Assembly (NCBI GenBank): GCA_045402695.1
Contig: JAWPNA010000431.1
Coordinates: 1-18,107 of the forward strand
Length of the DNA: 18,107 nt
Source of the DNA: JAWPNA01 sp045402695
GTDB taxonomy: Bacteria > Acidobacteriota > Polarisedimenticolia > JACPZX01 > DASXTC01
Reading direction: 5' to 3'
Shown one piece after another: positions 1 to 7,700 of this stretch. A program made the translations under genes and the position numbers. The notes under the pieces were generated by a model. It worked only from the letters and a program-made list of their open reading frames with translations. It ran no database searches and was not told where the DNA came from. Each line of letters begins with the position of its first letter. Positions within the stretch are counted from its first letter, which is position 1.

Positions 1-9
1 GGAGGACGA

Positions 10-1083
10 TCAGCCGGCGTCGCCGTTGCGCGGCCGGCCGTAGCGGCGCTGCAGGCTCACCAGCGCATGGCATCCCCAGGGCAGCAGCACGAGGTAATTG
101 GCGAGACGCCCGAGCAAGACTCCGGCCATCGCCGACTCGCGATCGATCCCGATCGCGAGGAACACTCCAATCAGCGAAGCCTCCGTGACCCCGGGCCCCC
201 CCGGCGCCGCGGCCACGATCTGCACCGACCCCGCCGCGGCGATCCCGAACGCCACCTGCACCGCACTCACATCGGATCCCACCGCGGCGAACGCCAGGAT
301 CTGGATTGCGATCCCGACGGCGTACGCCGCGGCCGAGAGCGCCAGGGCGGGCCACCATGCCCCGGAAGACACCACCGCGCCCGAGAGCGCCTTCACGAGA
401 TCCTCCCACCAGGCGACGAACCGGCGTCTCCAGCCTCCGGGTGGTCCCTCACCCAAGGTCGCCTTCAGCGCACGGCCGATCTCCGAGGGGCGTCCTTGAT
501 GCACGCGCTTCAGCATCACGTAGCCGAGCCATAACCCGCCACACAGAGCGCCCAGCATCCCAGCTCCGCCCGCGATCGAGATCCCGAAGCGGCCGCGCAT
601 GCCGACCATCGCGCCGGCCACGGCGGCGACCAGGGCGTAGATCGTGAAGTTGGCCGTCTGATCCGCCACGATCGTTCCATAGAACCGGGCCCGCGGGCGC
701 CCGGTCTCCTTCGAAAGGTAGTAGGCCCGAAGGATCGGGCCCGCGATCCGCACGGCCGGAGTCACCAGCGCCAGGAAGTTGCCGGCCATCAGGACGGGAA
801 CGATCTGCCCCAGGCCCACCGGTGCCTCACGCCGCGCCAGCACCTCCCACCTCACGGCAAGGAGCAGAAACCTCAGGATGGTCAAGATGACCGCCGACGC
901 GATCAGGAGGAGATCCGCGTGACGCAGGCGCGAGGCCAGGGCCTGCAGCCCGACGTCGCTCAGGACTCGCCAGAGGAAATAGAGCGCGAGCGTGGTGACC
1001 AGAAGCATGAAGCACAGACGGATATGGCCGCCCCGGCGACCCGATGCTTTGTCTCGTGGACCAGGCAATCCGGAATAGGACAT
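10..1083 (-). CDS. Flippase-like integral membrane protein (lysylphosphatidylglycerol synthase TM / UPF0104 family)
   Basis: Polytopic membrane protein of about 357 residues. It begins with a short basic N-terminus, then a hydrophobic segment (MLLVTTLALYFLW), with many further membrane segments and charged loops. The late motif APGGPGVTEASLIGVFLA matches the conserved PGG-G-E block of the lysylphosphatidylglycerol synthase transmembrane family, whose stand-alone members are annotated as flippase-like or as putative lipid or glycan exporters. No soluble GNAT-type aminoacyl-transfer domain is present, so it is the stand-alone membrane form and the substrate cannot be named. The frame stays open upstream to 1191, but those residues are Ser/Arg/Pro-rich and uncharacteristic. 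I therefore choose the ATG at 1083, although it has no clear ribosome binding site. The next gene on the same strand lies 129 bp upstream, behind a strong hairpin. Confidence 0.8.
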   Translation of the reverse strand: MSYSGLPGPRDKASGRRGGHIRLCFMLLVTTLALYFLWRVLSDVGLQALASRLRHADLLLIASAVILTILRFLLLAVRWEVLARREAPVGLGQIVPVLMAGNFLALVTPAVRIAGPILRAYYLSKETGRPRARFYGTIVADQTANFTIYALVAAVAGAMVGMRGRFGISIAGGAGMLGALCGGLWLGYVMLKRVHQGRPSEIGRALKATLGEGPPGGWRRRFVAWWEDLVKALSGAVVSSGAWWPALALSAAAYAVGIAIQILAFAAVGSDVSAVQVAFGIAAAGSVQIVAAAPGGPGVTEASLIGVFLAIGIDRESAMAGVLLGRLANYLVLLPWGCHALVSLQRRYGRPRNGDAG

Positions 1084-1146
1084 CAAGGAAAGGCTGCGGG
1101 AAAACCGCAGGAAAGATGACGAGGCGTTTGAAGGCCGGCGTCCGGC

Positions 1147-1188
1147 CGGCGGCGCCGATGGCGTGGAGTCACTCCATCGGCGCCGCCG
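1147..1188. terminator. Strong hairpin between two minus-strand genes (possible terminator)
   Basis: Bases 1147-1161 and 1174-1188 are perfect reverse complements (15-bp GC-rich stem) around a 12-base loop. A smaller hairpin, TGGAG-TCA-CTCCA, can form inside it. It lies downstream of the small basic protein gene (minus strand) and upstream of the membrane protein gene. No T tract follows on either strand, so a classical rho-independent terminator is only one possibility; a pause or mRNA-stabilising structure fits equally well. Confidence 0.45.
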
Positions 1189-1212
1189 CACACATCGCGA
1201 CAGATGCCGGAT

Positions 1213-1542
1213 CTATGATCCAGCCACCAGCCTTTGTGCCGCCTTGATGGCGGCGTGGATCCCTTTTTGTGCGCGGACTTTCTTGATACGGTCTCTCTGC
1301 GCCGGCTTCAATCCTCTCATCGTGCCCATGTACTTGCCCTGCAGCTTCAACGCGCGCCGCTGGTCGGCGGACAGACGCGGCCTGCGGCGTGTGCGGGCGC
1401 CCTCGGCCGACTGCGCCTGACTCACGACCGCCGTGGCGGCGGTGAGCAGGGGGCCGATGCGCCCGAAGGAGCGGGCGAGTCTCCTGAACGATGTGCGGAT
1501 CGAGCTGATCTCCTTTGCGAGAGCTGTGCTTTGAAGCGGCAT
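1213..1542 (-). CDS. Small basic protein of unknown function
   Basis: A 109-residue protein that I do not recognise as a named family. The N-terminal half has a moderately hydrophobic stretch (GPLLTAATAVVSQAQ, about residues 30-44). It is too weak for a clear membrane anchor but could be one, or part of a signal. The C-terminal half (about residues 56-105) is very basic and looks helical, with the blocks LSADQRRALKLQGKYMG and LKPAQRDRIKKVRAQKG, which resemble nucleic-acid-binding or histone-tail-like segments. The ATG at 1542 is preceded by GAGG with a 7-base spacer, a good ribosome binding site. Several longer frames overlap this gene on both strands, but only this one combines a ribosome binding site with a coherent helical, basic composition. 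Confidence 0.6.
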   Translation of the reverse strand: MPLQSTALAKEISSIRTSFRRLARSFGRIGPLLTAATAVVSQAQSAEGARTRRRPRLSADQRRALKLQGKYMGTMRGLKPAQRDRIKKVRAQKGIHAAIKAAQRLVAGS

Positions 1543-1720
1543 CTCCCAACCTCACAGCATTCATAGGTTTTTACTTCTACTACTCCCGGACGTCGCCCGC
1601 AATATACCATCCACCCCCATCGCGGGCTACCTGTCTCGGCCATAATGTGGTTTAATTCGTCAACAATTGACCCGGCATGGGGCGGTGACCTGCCGGCCGG
1701 CCCTAGAACCGGAGGATCAG

Positions 1721-2233
1721 GTGAGTCGTGTCGCATGGCTAGGTCCGTTGATGTTGCTTGGGCTGGCTGCCGCTCCGATCGCCGGCCCCGCCCTCCCCGG
1801 CGCGCCGGCGCCCGAGATCTCCAGCGGGACATGGTTGAACTCGCAGCCTCGGCGGCTCGCCGATCTGAAGGGGAAGGTCGTGCTGGTCGAGTTCTGGACC
1901 TTCGGCTGCTACAACTGCCGGCATGTCGAACCGTACGTCAAGCAGTGGCATGAGCGGTATGGCGATTCCGGGCTCGTCGTCATCGGCGTGCACTCCCCCG
2001 AGTTCAGCCACGAGGCCGATCTCGCCGGCCTCAAGCGCTATGTGACTTCGAGCGGCATCAAGCACGCCGTGGCCGTGGACAACGACTTCACGGTCTGGAA
2101 CCGCTACGGCAACCACTACTGGCCCGCGATCTACCTGATTGACAAGACAGGGCTCATCCGCCACGTGAAGATCGGCGAAGGAGATTACGAACAAACCGAG
2201 AGGATCATCAAGGAACTGATCGTGGAAGAGTAG
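1721..2233 (+). CDS. Secreted thioredoxin-like (TlpA/redoxin-type) protein
   Basis: 170-residue thioredoxin-fold protein. Residues 1-30 form a signal peptide (hydrophobic core LGPLMLLGLAAAPIAG), so it should act outside the cytoplasm. The mature part opens with a redoxin-type strand (KGKVVLVEFWTFGC) and the redox motif Cys63-Tyr-Asn-Cys66, as in the thioredoxin-like C-terminal domain of DipZ/CcdA-fusion proteins. The cis-Pro region is visible as HYWPAIYLIDKTG, and the C-terminus (residues ~150-170) forms the final helix. A probable job is thiol-disulfide exchange or peroxide handling in the envelope; no membrane partner such as CcdA lies beside it. The start is GTG at 1721, chosen because GGAGG (1711-1715) precedes it by 5 bases and the signal peptide begins there; the longer frame from 1667 lacks both. 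It ends 35 bp from the convergent DUF3108-like gene. Confidence 0.85.
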   Translation: MSRVAWLGPLMLLGLAAAPIAGPALPGAPAPEISSGTWLNSQPRRLADLKGKVVLVEFWTFGCYNCRHVEPYVKQWHERYGDSGLVVIGVHSPEFSHEADLAGLKRYVTSSGIKHAVAVDNDFTVWNRYGNHYWPAIYLIDKTGLIRHVKIGEGDYEQTERIIKELIVEE

Positions 2234-2268
2234 GGGGAAATAGGGAGAAGCAGGTCGCCCGCGGACCA

Positions 2269-3156
2269 TCATCTCCGAAACGACGTGAGCTCGACCTTGG
2301 CCGCTCCCATCCCCGGAGCGTCGCCGTCGATCTCGACCAGGGCCCCGCATGACTCATCCAGCCAGATCTCCATCTCTCCCTGCATGCCCATCAAGCCGCG
2401 GAACGACTCCGCGCCCGCTCCGATCGGCGTGATGCTGATCCTGCGCTCGGTCAGGCGGAGCTTTTCCAGCGCACCCGTCGCCTCGTTGAAGGCCTCCCGC
2501 TCGTTGCCGCGGCGCTCCCCCGGAGTGACGCGGATGCGCATCAGGTGCCTGCGGTACAGCGTCGTGTACTCGCGCGCCGGCTTGGGATCGGCGAGCAGGT
2601 CGACATCCCTCAAGAGATACAGCAGCGAATAGAAATCGGTGAACCACTCGTCGGGCCCAGGGGTGGCGCCGTCCACGTAAGTGAACTTGCGATCGAGCGT
2701 CTCGATCTCCCGCCAGGCGTCAAAGGCCAAGTCGCGGCCGCCCTCGGGCGGCTCCCACGATGTCTGACGGATCGAGCCCTGGAGAAAGACGTAACGGCGG
2801 GCCGACTCTCTCGGGCGCATCTGGAAGAACTCCAGAGGGCGATGCCGCTCCCGATCGATGTACGACGTCGTCTCCTCCTCGAACCCCTTGATCCCGAACA
2901 CTCGTGCCATGGAGGCCGTCTTGAACACCACCGCGGGCCGACCGGTCGCGGAATGCGTCCCTTCCGAAATCGCGATCGTGGACTTGCCCGAGAAGATGAG
3001 CGCCTTGCGCGCCTCCAGCGTCAGGCTCGTCCATCCGGCGAGCGAGCCCGAAGGCGCCGCGGGCGGTGACGGCGATGTCTGATGGGCCGCCGCCCCCGCG
3101 AAAATCACGAGAACCGTCACGGAGCCCACGAGGCCGATGAGACGAAGTCCGAGCAT
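2269..3156 (-). CDS. Secreted DUF3108-like protein
   Basis: About 295 residues. An N-terminal signal peptide (MLGLRLIGLVGSVTVLVIFAGA) precedes a proline-rich linker, so the protein is exported. The rest is a beta-rich, soluble sequence with blocks typical of DUF3108-type periplasmic proteins: a conversion strand ending in a Phe-Gly-Ile-Lys-Gly segment, 'TSYIDRERHRPLEFFQM', 'WFTDFYSLLYLLRDVDL', and a C-terminal 'MEIWLDESCGALVEI...VELTSFRR' strand pair. Members often occur with cell-envelope or polysaccharide genes, but no biochemical role is known. The ATG at 3156 is preceded by a perfect AGGAGG about 11 bases upstream; a GTG at 3168 overlaps that site and is less likely to be the start. The gene begins only 20 bp from the inverted-repeat element at 3177, which therefore occupies its promoter region. 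Confidence 0.7.
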   Translation of the reverse strand: MLGLRLIGLVGSVTVLVIFAGAAAHQTSPSPPAAPSGSLAGWTSLTLEARKALIFSGKSTIAISEGTHSATGRPAVVFKTASMARVFGIKGFEEETTSYIDRERHRPLEFFQMRPRESARRYVFLQGSIRQTSWEPPEGGRDLAFDAWREIETLDRKFTYVDGATPGPDEWFTDFYSLLYLLRDVDLLADPKPAREYTTLYRRHLMRIRVTPGERRGNEREAFNEATGALEKLRLTERRISITPIGAGAESFRGLMGMQGEMEIWLDESCGALVEIDGDAPGMGAAKVELTSFRR

Positions 3157-3176
3157 TCTCGGCGCCACCTCCTGAC

Positions 3177-3465
3177 TTAACAGGGTGGAGACAAACTACC
3201 GTAGGCCGCGCAGCAGGGGCTTGCGAGCCGCAGACGAGGAGCGAGGAGGAGGGCGATTCCAGTAATCGCCGACGACGAGCGACGAAGTATCCGGCCGCAA
3301 CCCCCTGCTGCCCGTAGGGTTGCGGCGGCGCGATGCCTCTCGCTTCGTCGCAGTGGCATCTCCCACAGGGGACCGATGTCCCGCATCGCTGTCGTCGCTT
3401 CTCCTCGCATCCGGCACCGCGGCGCTCGCAACGCGACCTGCGGTAGTTTGTCACCGCCCTGTTAA
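3177..3465. mobile_element. 289-bp MITE-like element with 34-bp terminal inverted repeats
   Basis: Bases 3177-3210 and the reverse complement of 3432-3465 match at 30 of 34 positions; both ends begin TTAACAGGG and share GACAAACTACCG. Two of the four differences would still pair as G-U in RNA. Inside lie further inverted segments: 3210-3225 with 3296-3311 (one mismatch) and the perfect 7-bp hairpin 3252-3258/3264-3270 with a 5-base loop. The reading frames inside are Arg/Ser-rich and have no recognisable domain, so I see no gene. The size, the long terminal repeats and the lack of coding fit a non-autonomous transposable element or a dispersed structured repeat. TTAA ends both repeats, but a separate target duplication is not evident. 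It sits between a minus-strand gene start and the promoter region of the plus-strand MFS gene. Confidence 0.65.
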
Positions 3466-3581
3466 CGTAAGCTTAGGTCATTGACACGCGCGGAGCCAAT
3501 GGCCGCGTCATGATACGTTGAACCCGTCTGGTGGGATCCCGGAGGGCTGGGTGCGATGCTTGACAGTCATGGACGCACGCA

Positions 3582-4787
3582 GTGAGGGATAAGGACGGAA
3601 GTGACGGCTGGTTCAATCGCACCGTTCTCGGCGTAGGGCTCGCCTCACTTCTGAGCGACGTCAGCCACGAGACGGCCACGTCGCTTCTTCCACTTCTGGC
3701 GGCGGAGTTGGGGCCGGCTTCGGTGGTGCTGGGGGCGATTGAAGGGATCTCCGACGCGGCCAGCGGCGTCGCGAAGCTGTACGCGGGATGGGTCACCGAT
3801 CGCCTGAAGCGGCTCAAGCCTCTGGCCGTGACCGGCTACGTCGTCTCGGCACTGGCGGGTGCCTCTCTTTCCGCGGCGGGGCGTGCCTGGACCGCGGTGG
3901 CACTGCGCACTGCGGCGTGGGCCGGACGCGGCATGAGGACGCCCCCTCGCAATACCCTCCTGGCCGGCGGAGTGGACCCCGCGCACTACGGTAAGGCGTA
4001 CGGTTTGGAGCGAGGCCTCGACACACTGGGCGCGGTCATCGGCCCTCTGGCGGCCTCGGTGCTCGTCGTGTCGATCCCCTACCGGAGCCTGCTCTGGTGG
4101 ACGATCGCCCCGGGCCTGCTGGCGGCCGCCGCGATGGCTTTTCTCGTGCGCGAGACACCGCGCGCCGCGGTATCGTCAAGACGGTTCCTCGGCGCTCTGG
4201 CCGACCTTCCCATCACCTACCGCAGATACCTCGCCGCTGTGGGCCTCTACGGAATCGGCGACTTCGCGCACTCGATGCTCATCCTCCGGGCGATGGAGGT
4301 CCTGACGCCGTCTCTCGGATCCCGCGGCGCCTCGGCCGCTGCCATTGGCCTCTACGGTCTGCACAACATCACGGGGACGGTGATGGCGTTCGCGTTCGGC
4401 GCCGCGGGGGATCGGTTCGGAAGACTACGCACCCTCACGCTGGCCTACGCGCTCGGCCCGCTCATGGCGCTGCTGTTGACGCCTGCCGGCACGGGCTCGC
4501 GACGCGACTTCGTGGTGCTCGCGGCCGCCTTCATCCTCGGCGGTGCCATGCGCGCCGGGGAGTCGGCCCTCGAGATCGCCGTGGCTGCGGAAACCCTCCC
4601 CGAGGATCAAAGAGGGATGGGATTCGGCGCACTCGCGGCCGTCAACAGCGCGGGCGACCTGGTGTCCAGCTTGCTGGTGGGATGCGTCTGGCATGCGTTC
4701 GGACCCGCGGCCGCCTTCGTCGCCGCGCTGATCCCGATGACGGCCGGCACCGTATGGCTCGGCTTCACGTCCAACGCGCGCGACTGA
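3582..4787 (+). CDS. MFS transporter
   Basis: 401-residue major facilitator superfamily protein with about 12 predicted membrane segments. Near the N-terminus is SLLSDVSHETATSLLPL, a block characteristic of one bacterial MFS clade. The loop 2-3 signature of MFS carriers is seen as GWVTDRLKRLKP (about residues 68-79), and its echo in the second half is GAAGDRFGRLRTL. The substrate cannot be inferred; exporter and efflux annotations are common in this clade. The start is taken as GTG at 3582 because the coding pattern begins there, but no good ribosome binding site precedes it. A 7-codon frame (ATG at 3569, stop at 3592) overlaps the start in another frame and could couple translation, although it may be chance. 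It converges on the nitroreductase gene with only 14 bp between them. Confidence 0.85.
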   Translation: MRDKDGSDGWFNRTVLGVGLASLLSDVSHETATSLLPLLAAELGPASVVLGAIEGISDAASGVAKLYAGWVTDRLKRLKPLAVTGYVVSALAGASLSAAGRAWTAVALRTAAWAGRGMRTPPRNTLLAGGVDPAHYGKAYGLERGLDTLGAVIGPLAASVLVVSIPYRSLLWWTIAPGLLAAAAMAFLVRETPRAAVSSRRFLGALADLPITYRRYLAAVGLYGIGDFAHSMLILRAMEVLTPSLGSRGASAAAIGLYGLHNITGTVMAFAFGAAGDRFGRLRTLTLAYALGPLMALLLTPAGTGSRRDFVVLAAAFILGGAMRAGESALEIAVAAETLPEDQRGMGFGALAAVNSAGDLVSSLLVGCVWHAFGPAAAFVAALIPMTAGTVWLGFTSNARD

Positions 4788-4801
4788 GTCCGCCTGCCGG
4801 G

Positions 4802-5491
4802 TCACCTCTTCGGCTCGAACATCACCAAGATCTCCTCGAGAGGCTTCTTCGCGATGTCCGGCACGGTGGTCCCCGGCGCCGGATATCCCACCGGGATCAA
4901 CATGTAGGCCCTCTCGTTGGCGGGCCGCCCCAGGATCTCCTTGAGGAACCCCATCGGGCTGGGCGTGTGCGTGAGCGTGGCGAGTCCGGCCAAGTGGAGC
5001 GCCGTCAACAGGAAGCCCGTCGCGATCCCCACCGATTCGGAGACGTAGTAGTGCTTCATGATCTCCCCTGCCGTCCCCGCCGCCGCATGGTGTCCGTACA
5101 CGACGGCAAAGACGACGATCAGGCAAGGCGCGGTCTCCAGAAACTCCTTGTGCCAGTCGGTGCCCAGAGGATCGAGATGATCCTTCCACTCCCGTGGGAA
5201 TCGCACTTCGTAGTTGTGCTTCTCCTCGGCTTCCGCCGCCTCGCGGATGCGCCGCCTGGTCTCGGCGTCGCCCACCACGACGAAGCGCCAGGGCTGCAGG
5301 TTCGCCCCCGAAGGGGCACGGCCGGCGGCGCGCACCGCCCACTCAATCAGCTCGAGCGGCACAGGCTCGACGGAGAATGAGCGCACGCTGCGGCGCGCCG
5401 CCATCAGGTCATGGTATTCGCGCACCCTGAGGAGCTGCTCCGCGGCCGGCAGCCTGTCGAACCGGAGCGGAATGACTCGTCGCTCTCTCAT
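4802..5491 (-). CDS. Nitroreductase-family flavoprotein, iodotyrosine-deiodinase-like
   Basis: 229-residue FMN-dependent nitroreductase-fold enzyme. The N-terminal RRSVRSFS (about residues 33-40) is the FMN phosphate-binding segment, followed by APSGANLQPWRFVVV. The middle insertion that forms the substrate lid in iodotyrosine deiodinase is present: Glu90, Tyr94 and Lys115 have the same spacing (E-x3-Y-x20-K) as human Glu157, Tyr161 and Lys182, which bind the zwitterion of halotyrosines. The C-terminal half (HTPSPMGFLKEILGRPANER, then a VGYPAPGTTVPD segment) also follows the deiodinase pattern. I therefore infer reductive dehalogenation of halogenated tyrosines or a related substrate in the cytoplasm; ordinary nitroreductase activity is the alternative. 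It lies 36 bp downstream of CorA on the same strand and may be cotranscribed. The start ATG at 5491 has only a weak GGTGG upstream. Confidence 0.8.
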   Translation of the reverse strand: MRERRVIPLRFDRLPAAEQLLRVREYHDLMAARRSVRSFSVEPVPLELIEWAVRAAGRAPSGANLQPWRFVVVGDAETRRRIREAAEAEEKHNYEVRFPREWKDHLDPLGTDWHKEFLETAPCLIVVFAVVYGHHAAAGTAGEIMKHYYVSESVGIATGFLLTALHLAGLATLTHTPSPMGFLKEILGRPANERAYMLIPVGYPAPGTTVPDIAKKPLEEILVMFEPKR

Positions 5492-5527
5492 TCTGTTTCC
5501 ACCATCGAGGCCGATGGATCAGGGCGC

Positions 5528-6661
5528 CTACTTCCGTACCGGGCCATTCTTCTTCGCCGGCGCATTCGACTTCTTCAGTCGCGCCCTCAAACGTCGGCCG
5601 GGCAGATCCTCGGGGCCGATCCATCCCTTCCGCTGGAAGTACCACACCATCAGCAGCGCCGCCACGCCCATGAAACCCATGACCAGCGGGTAGCCGAAGC
5701 GCCACTTCAGCTCCGGCATCTGCTCGAAGTTCATCCCGTAAACCCCCGCGATGAAGGTGAGCGGGATGAAGATGGTGGCGATGATGGTGAGCACCTTCAT
5801 CACCTCGTTGAGCTTCTGGCTCAGGCTGGAGATGTAGATATCCATCAGTCCCGCCGCCAGCTCGCGATAGGTCTCCACCATGTCCAGAATCTGGACCGAG
5901 TGGTCGTAGCAGTCGCGCAGGTAAAGGCGGGTCTGCGACGTCACGAGATCGCTTTCCTCCCGCAGCAGGCTGTTGACCGCGTCGCGCATCGGCCACACGG
6001 CCCGCCGCAGTGTGAGCAGGTCTCTCTTGGCGTCGTGAATCCTTTCCAGGCTCCCGCGCGTCGGACGCTCCACGACCTCATCCTCCAGCGCCTCCAGCAT
6101 CTCACCGTACGACTCCAGAATCGGGAAATACCCGTCGATGATCGCGTCCATGATCGCGTAGGCGAGGTAGTCGGGACCTGACCGCCTCATCAAACCCTTG
6201 CCCTTGCGGAGCCGCTCGCGCACGGGGTCGAGGCAGTCGCCGTAGTGCTCCTGGAAGGTGAGCAGGAAGTTCTTCCCGAGAAACAGACTCGCCTGATCCG
6301 TGCTCACCGTCCCGCCGGCCTCCGGCATCCTCGTGATGATGAAAAGGTGGGCGTCGTAGTCGTCCATCTTCGGGCGCTGGCCCAGGCTGACCACGTCCTC
6401 GAGCGCGAGCGGATGCAGGCCGAAGTTCTCGCCCAGCGCCTTGAGCAGCTCCAGGTCGGATAGCCCCTGGACGTCGATCCAGGTGACCCCCTCCCCTGCC
6501 GCGAAGGCGGCGCACTCCGCGGCGGAGGCGAGATCCTTCTCCTCGATCGACGCCGCGGCGTACCTGATGGCGTGGATGCGCGGAGGAAGGGCCTCGCCCG
6601 TCAGGACGGGTATGCCCGGCGACATCCCCGGCGGCTTGCGCCGGCGCGTGTGCTTCACCAT
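5528..6661 (-). CDS. corA: CorA-type magnesium/cobalt transporter
   Basis: 377-residue CorA family channel that mediates passive uptake of Mg2+ (and Co2+/Ni2+). The N-terminal cytoplasmic domain (about residues 1-260) includes VTWIDVQGLSD, HPLALEDV and QRPKMDDYDAHLFII, all typical of CorA, followed by the long stalk helix rich in Glu/Asp/Arg. Two membrane segments follow near the C-terminus: IIATIFIPLTFIAGVYGMN and the segment MGFMGVAALLMVWYF. The selectivity motif Gly-Met-Asn is at 309-311. The tail is strongly basic. The ATG at 6661 is preceded by GAGGAGG with a 9-base spacer; an upstream extension of the frame to 6763 has no comparable site and lacks CorA similarity. It is divergent from the ABC exporter genes across a 121-bp gap. 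Confidence 0.93.
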   Translation of the reverse strand: MVKHTRRRKPPGMSPGIPVLTGEALPPRIHAIRYAAASIEEKDLASAAECAAFAAGEGVTWIDVQGLSDLELLKALGENFGLHPLALEDVVSLGQRPKMDDYDAHLFIITRMPEAGGTVSTDQASLFLGKNFLLTFQEHYGDCLDPVRERLRKGKGLMRRSGPDYLAYAIMDAIIDGYFPILESYGEMLEALEDEVVERPTRGSLERIHDAKRDLLTLRRAVWPMRDAVNSLLREESDLVTSQTRLYLRDCYDHSVQILDMVETYRELAAGLMDIYISSLSQKLNEVMKVLTIIATIFIPLTFIAGVYGMNFEQMPELKWRFGYPLVMGFMGVAALLMVWYFQRKGWIGPEDLPGRRLRARLKKSNAPAKKNGPVRK

Positions 6662-6716
6662 CGAGCGGCGCCTCCTCGACGCACGGCCCGCAGTATAGCC
6701 AAACAGAGCCACCGAT

Positions 6717-6745
6717 CCGATACGTCGGACGCGATCGGGTACAAT
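6717..6745 (+). promoter_or_regulatory. Possible sigma-70 promoter for the ABC exporter pair
   Basis: TACAAT at 6740-6745 differs from the -10 consensus at one base. The hexamer 17 bases upstream (6717-6722, CCGATA) is a weak -35. It lies 37 bp before the ATPase start, in the gap shared with the divergent CorA gene. Only the -10 element is convincing. Confidence 0.35.
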
Positions 6746-6782
6746 CCCTCCCCTGGGCGACACGATTCATGAAGGTCCATCG

Positions 6783-7700
6783 ATGAAGACGATCGCCGCG
6801 CCGGCCATCGCACTGAGCGGGATCACGAAGCGGTTCGGCCGCCTCACCGCCGTCAAGGATCTCGACCTGAATGTCGATCACGGAGAGACGCTCGGGTTCC
6901 TCGGGCTCAACGGCGCCGGCAAGACCACGACGATCCGGATCCTGCTGGATCTTCTCCGCCCCGATGCCGGAAAGGCGTTCATCCTGGGCCGCGATTGCCA
7001 GGCCGACGGGCTCGCGGCGCGCGCGTGCGTCGGGTATCTCCCCGGCGAGCTGGGTCTTTACGGCGACATGACGGGAAGAGAGACGCTCGACCTGCTGGCG
7101 CGGCTGTCGATGAGCCCACGGCCCCGGGCGCGGCGGAAGGAACTGCTCGACAGGTTCGAGCTGTCCACCTCCGATCTCGATCGGAAGCTGAGGGAGTACA
7201 GCTCCGGGATGAAGCGCAAGCTCGGGATCATCCAGGCATTCCAATCCGATCCCGCTCTGCTGATCCTGGACGAGCCCACGGAGGGCCTCGACCCGCTCAT
7301 GCAGGAGTCCCTCTACGGCCTGCTGTCCGAGATGAGCCGCGCGGGACGGACCGTCTTCATGTCGTCGCACGTCCTTGCCGAGGTGGAGAGGGTCTGCGGG
7401 CGGATCGCGCTCATCAGGGAAGGAGAGCTGGTCCTGGTCTCGGGTGTGGAGGAGCTGAGGAAGCGGGCGCCCCGGCGCGTGCGCGCGAGCTTCGACCGCG
7501 ACGTTGCGTACGATGGCGCTCGCCTGCCGGCCGGATACGAGGCCATCGAGATCCAGCCGAGGTGCTGGACCCTGCTCGTCCATGGCCGTCTGGGACCACT
7601 CGCCGGCGCTCTCGCGGGTCTGCCTGTGGAGGACCTGCAGGTCCACGAACCCAGGCTCGAGGATGTGCTCCTCGAGTATTACAGGGTGGAAGCAGGATGA
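6783..7700 (+). CDS. ABC transporter ATP-binding protein (ABC-2 type exporter)
   Basis: 305-residue ATPase that would power the adjacent membrane permease. It has Walker A GLNGAGKT (residues 41-48), the signature loop YSSGMKRKL (139-147), Walker B LLILDEP (159-165) with the following TEGLDP D-loop, and the switch His196 in SSHVL. The Q-loop position reads YLPGELGLY, with Gly where many ATPases have Gln. The region after about residue 215 is a family-specific C-terminal extension as in DrrA/CcmA/BcrA-like exporters. The substrate is not predictable from sequence. The ATG at 6783 follows GAAGG with a 7-base spacer. Its stop overlaps the permease start (ATGA at 7697-7700), so the two are translationally coupled. 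Confidence 0.93.
   Translation: MKTIAAPAIALSGITKRFGRLTAVKDLDLNVDHGETLGFLGLNGAGKTTTIRILLDLLRPDAGKAFILGRDCQADGLAARACVGYLPGELGLYGDMTGRETLDLLARLSMSPRPRARRKELLDRFELSTSDLDRKLREYSSGMKRKLGIIQAFQSDPALLILDEPTEGLDPLMQESLYGLLSEMSRAGRTVFMSSHVLAEVERVCGRIALIREGELVLVSGVEELRKRAPRRVRASFDRDVAYDGARLPAGYEAIEIQPRCWTLLVHGRLGPLAGALAGLPVEDLQVHEPRLEDVLLEYYRVEAG

Noticed and set aside
3177..3454. Small minus-strand frames inside the inverted-repeat element
   Set aside because: They are Arg/Ser-rich frames without a ribosome binding site and run through the terminal repeats. The sequence is better explained by structure than by coding.
3480..3513. A TTGACA upstream of the MFS gene as a promoter
   Set aside because: The -35-like box at 3480 has no acceptable -10 box at a 16-18-base spacing.
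4097..5380. A 427-codon plus-strand open frame
   Set aside because: It is Arg/Pro-rich, overlaps the MFS gene in another frame and runs antisense into the nitroreductase gene. No domain is seen.
6102..7646. A 514-codon minus-strand open frame
   Set aside because: It is antisense to the ABC ATPase and overlaps CorA in another frame. Its composition is low-complexity and typical of GC-rich shadows.
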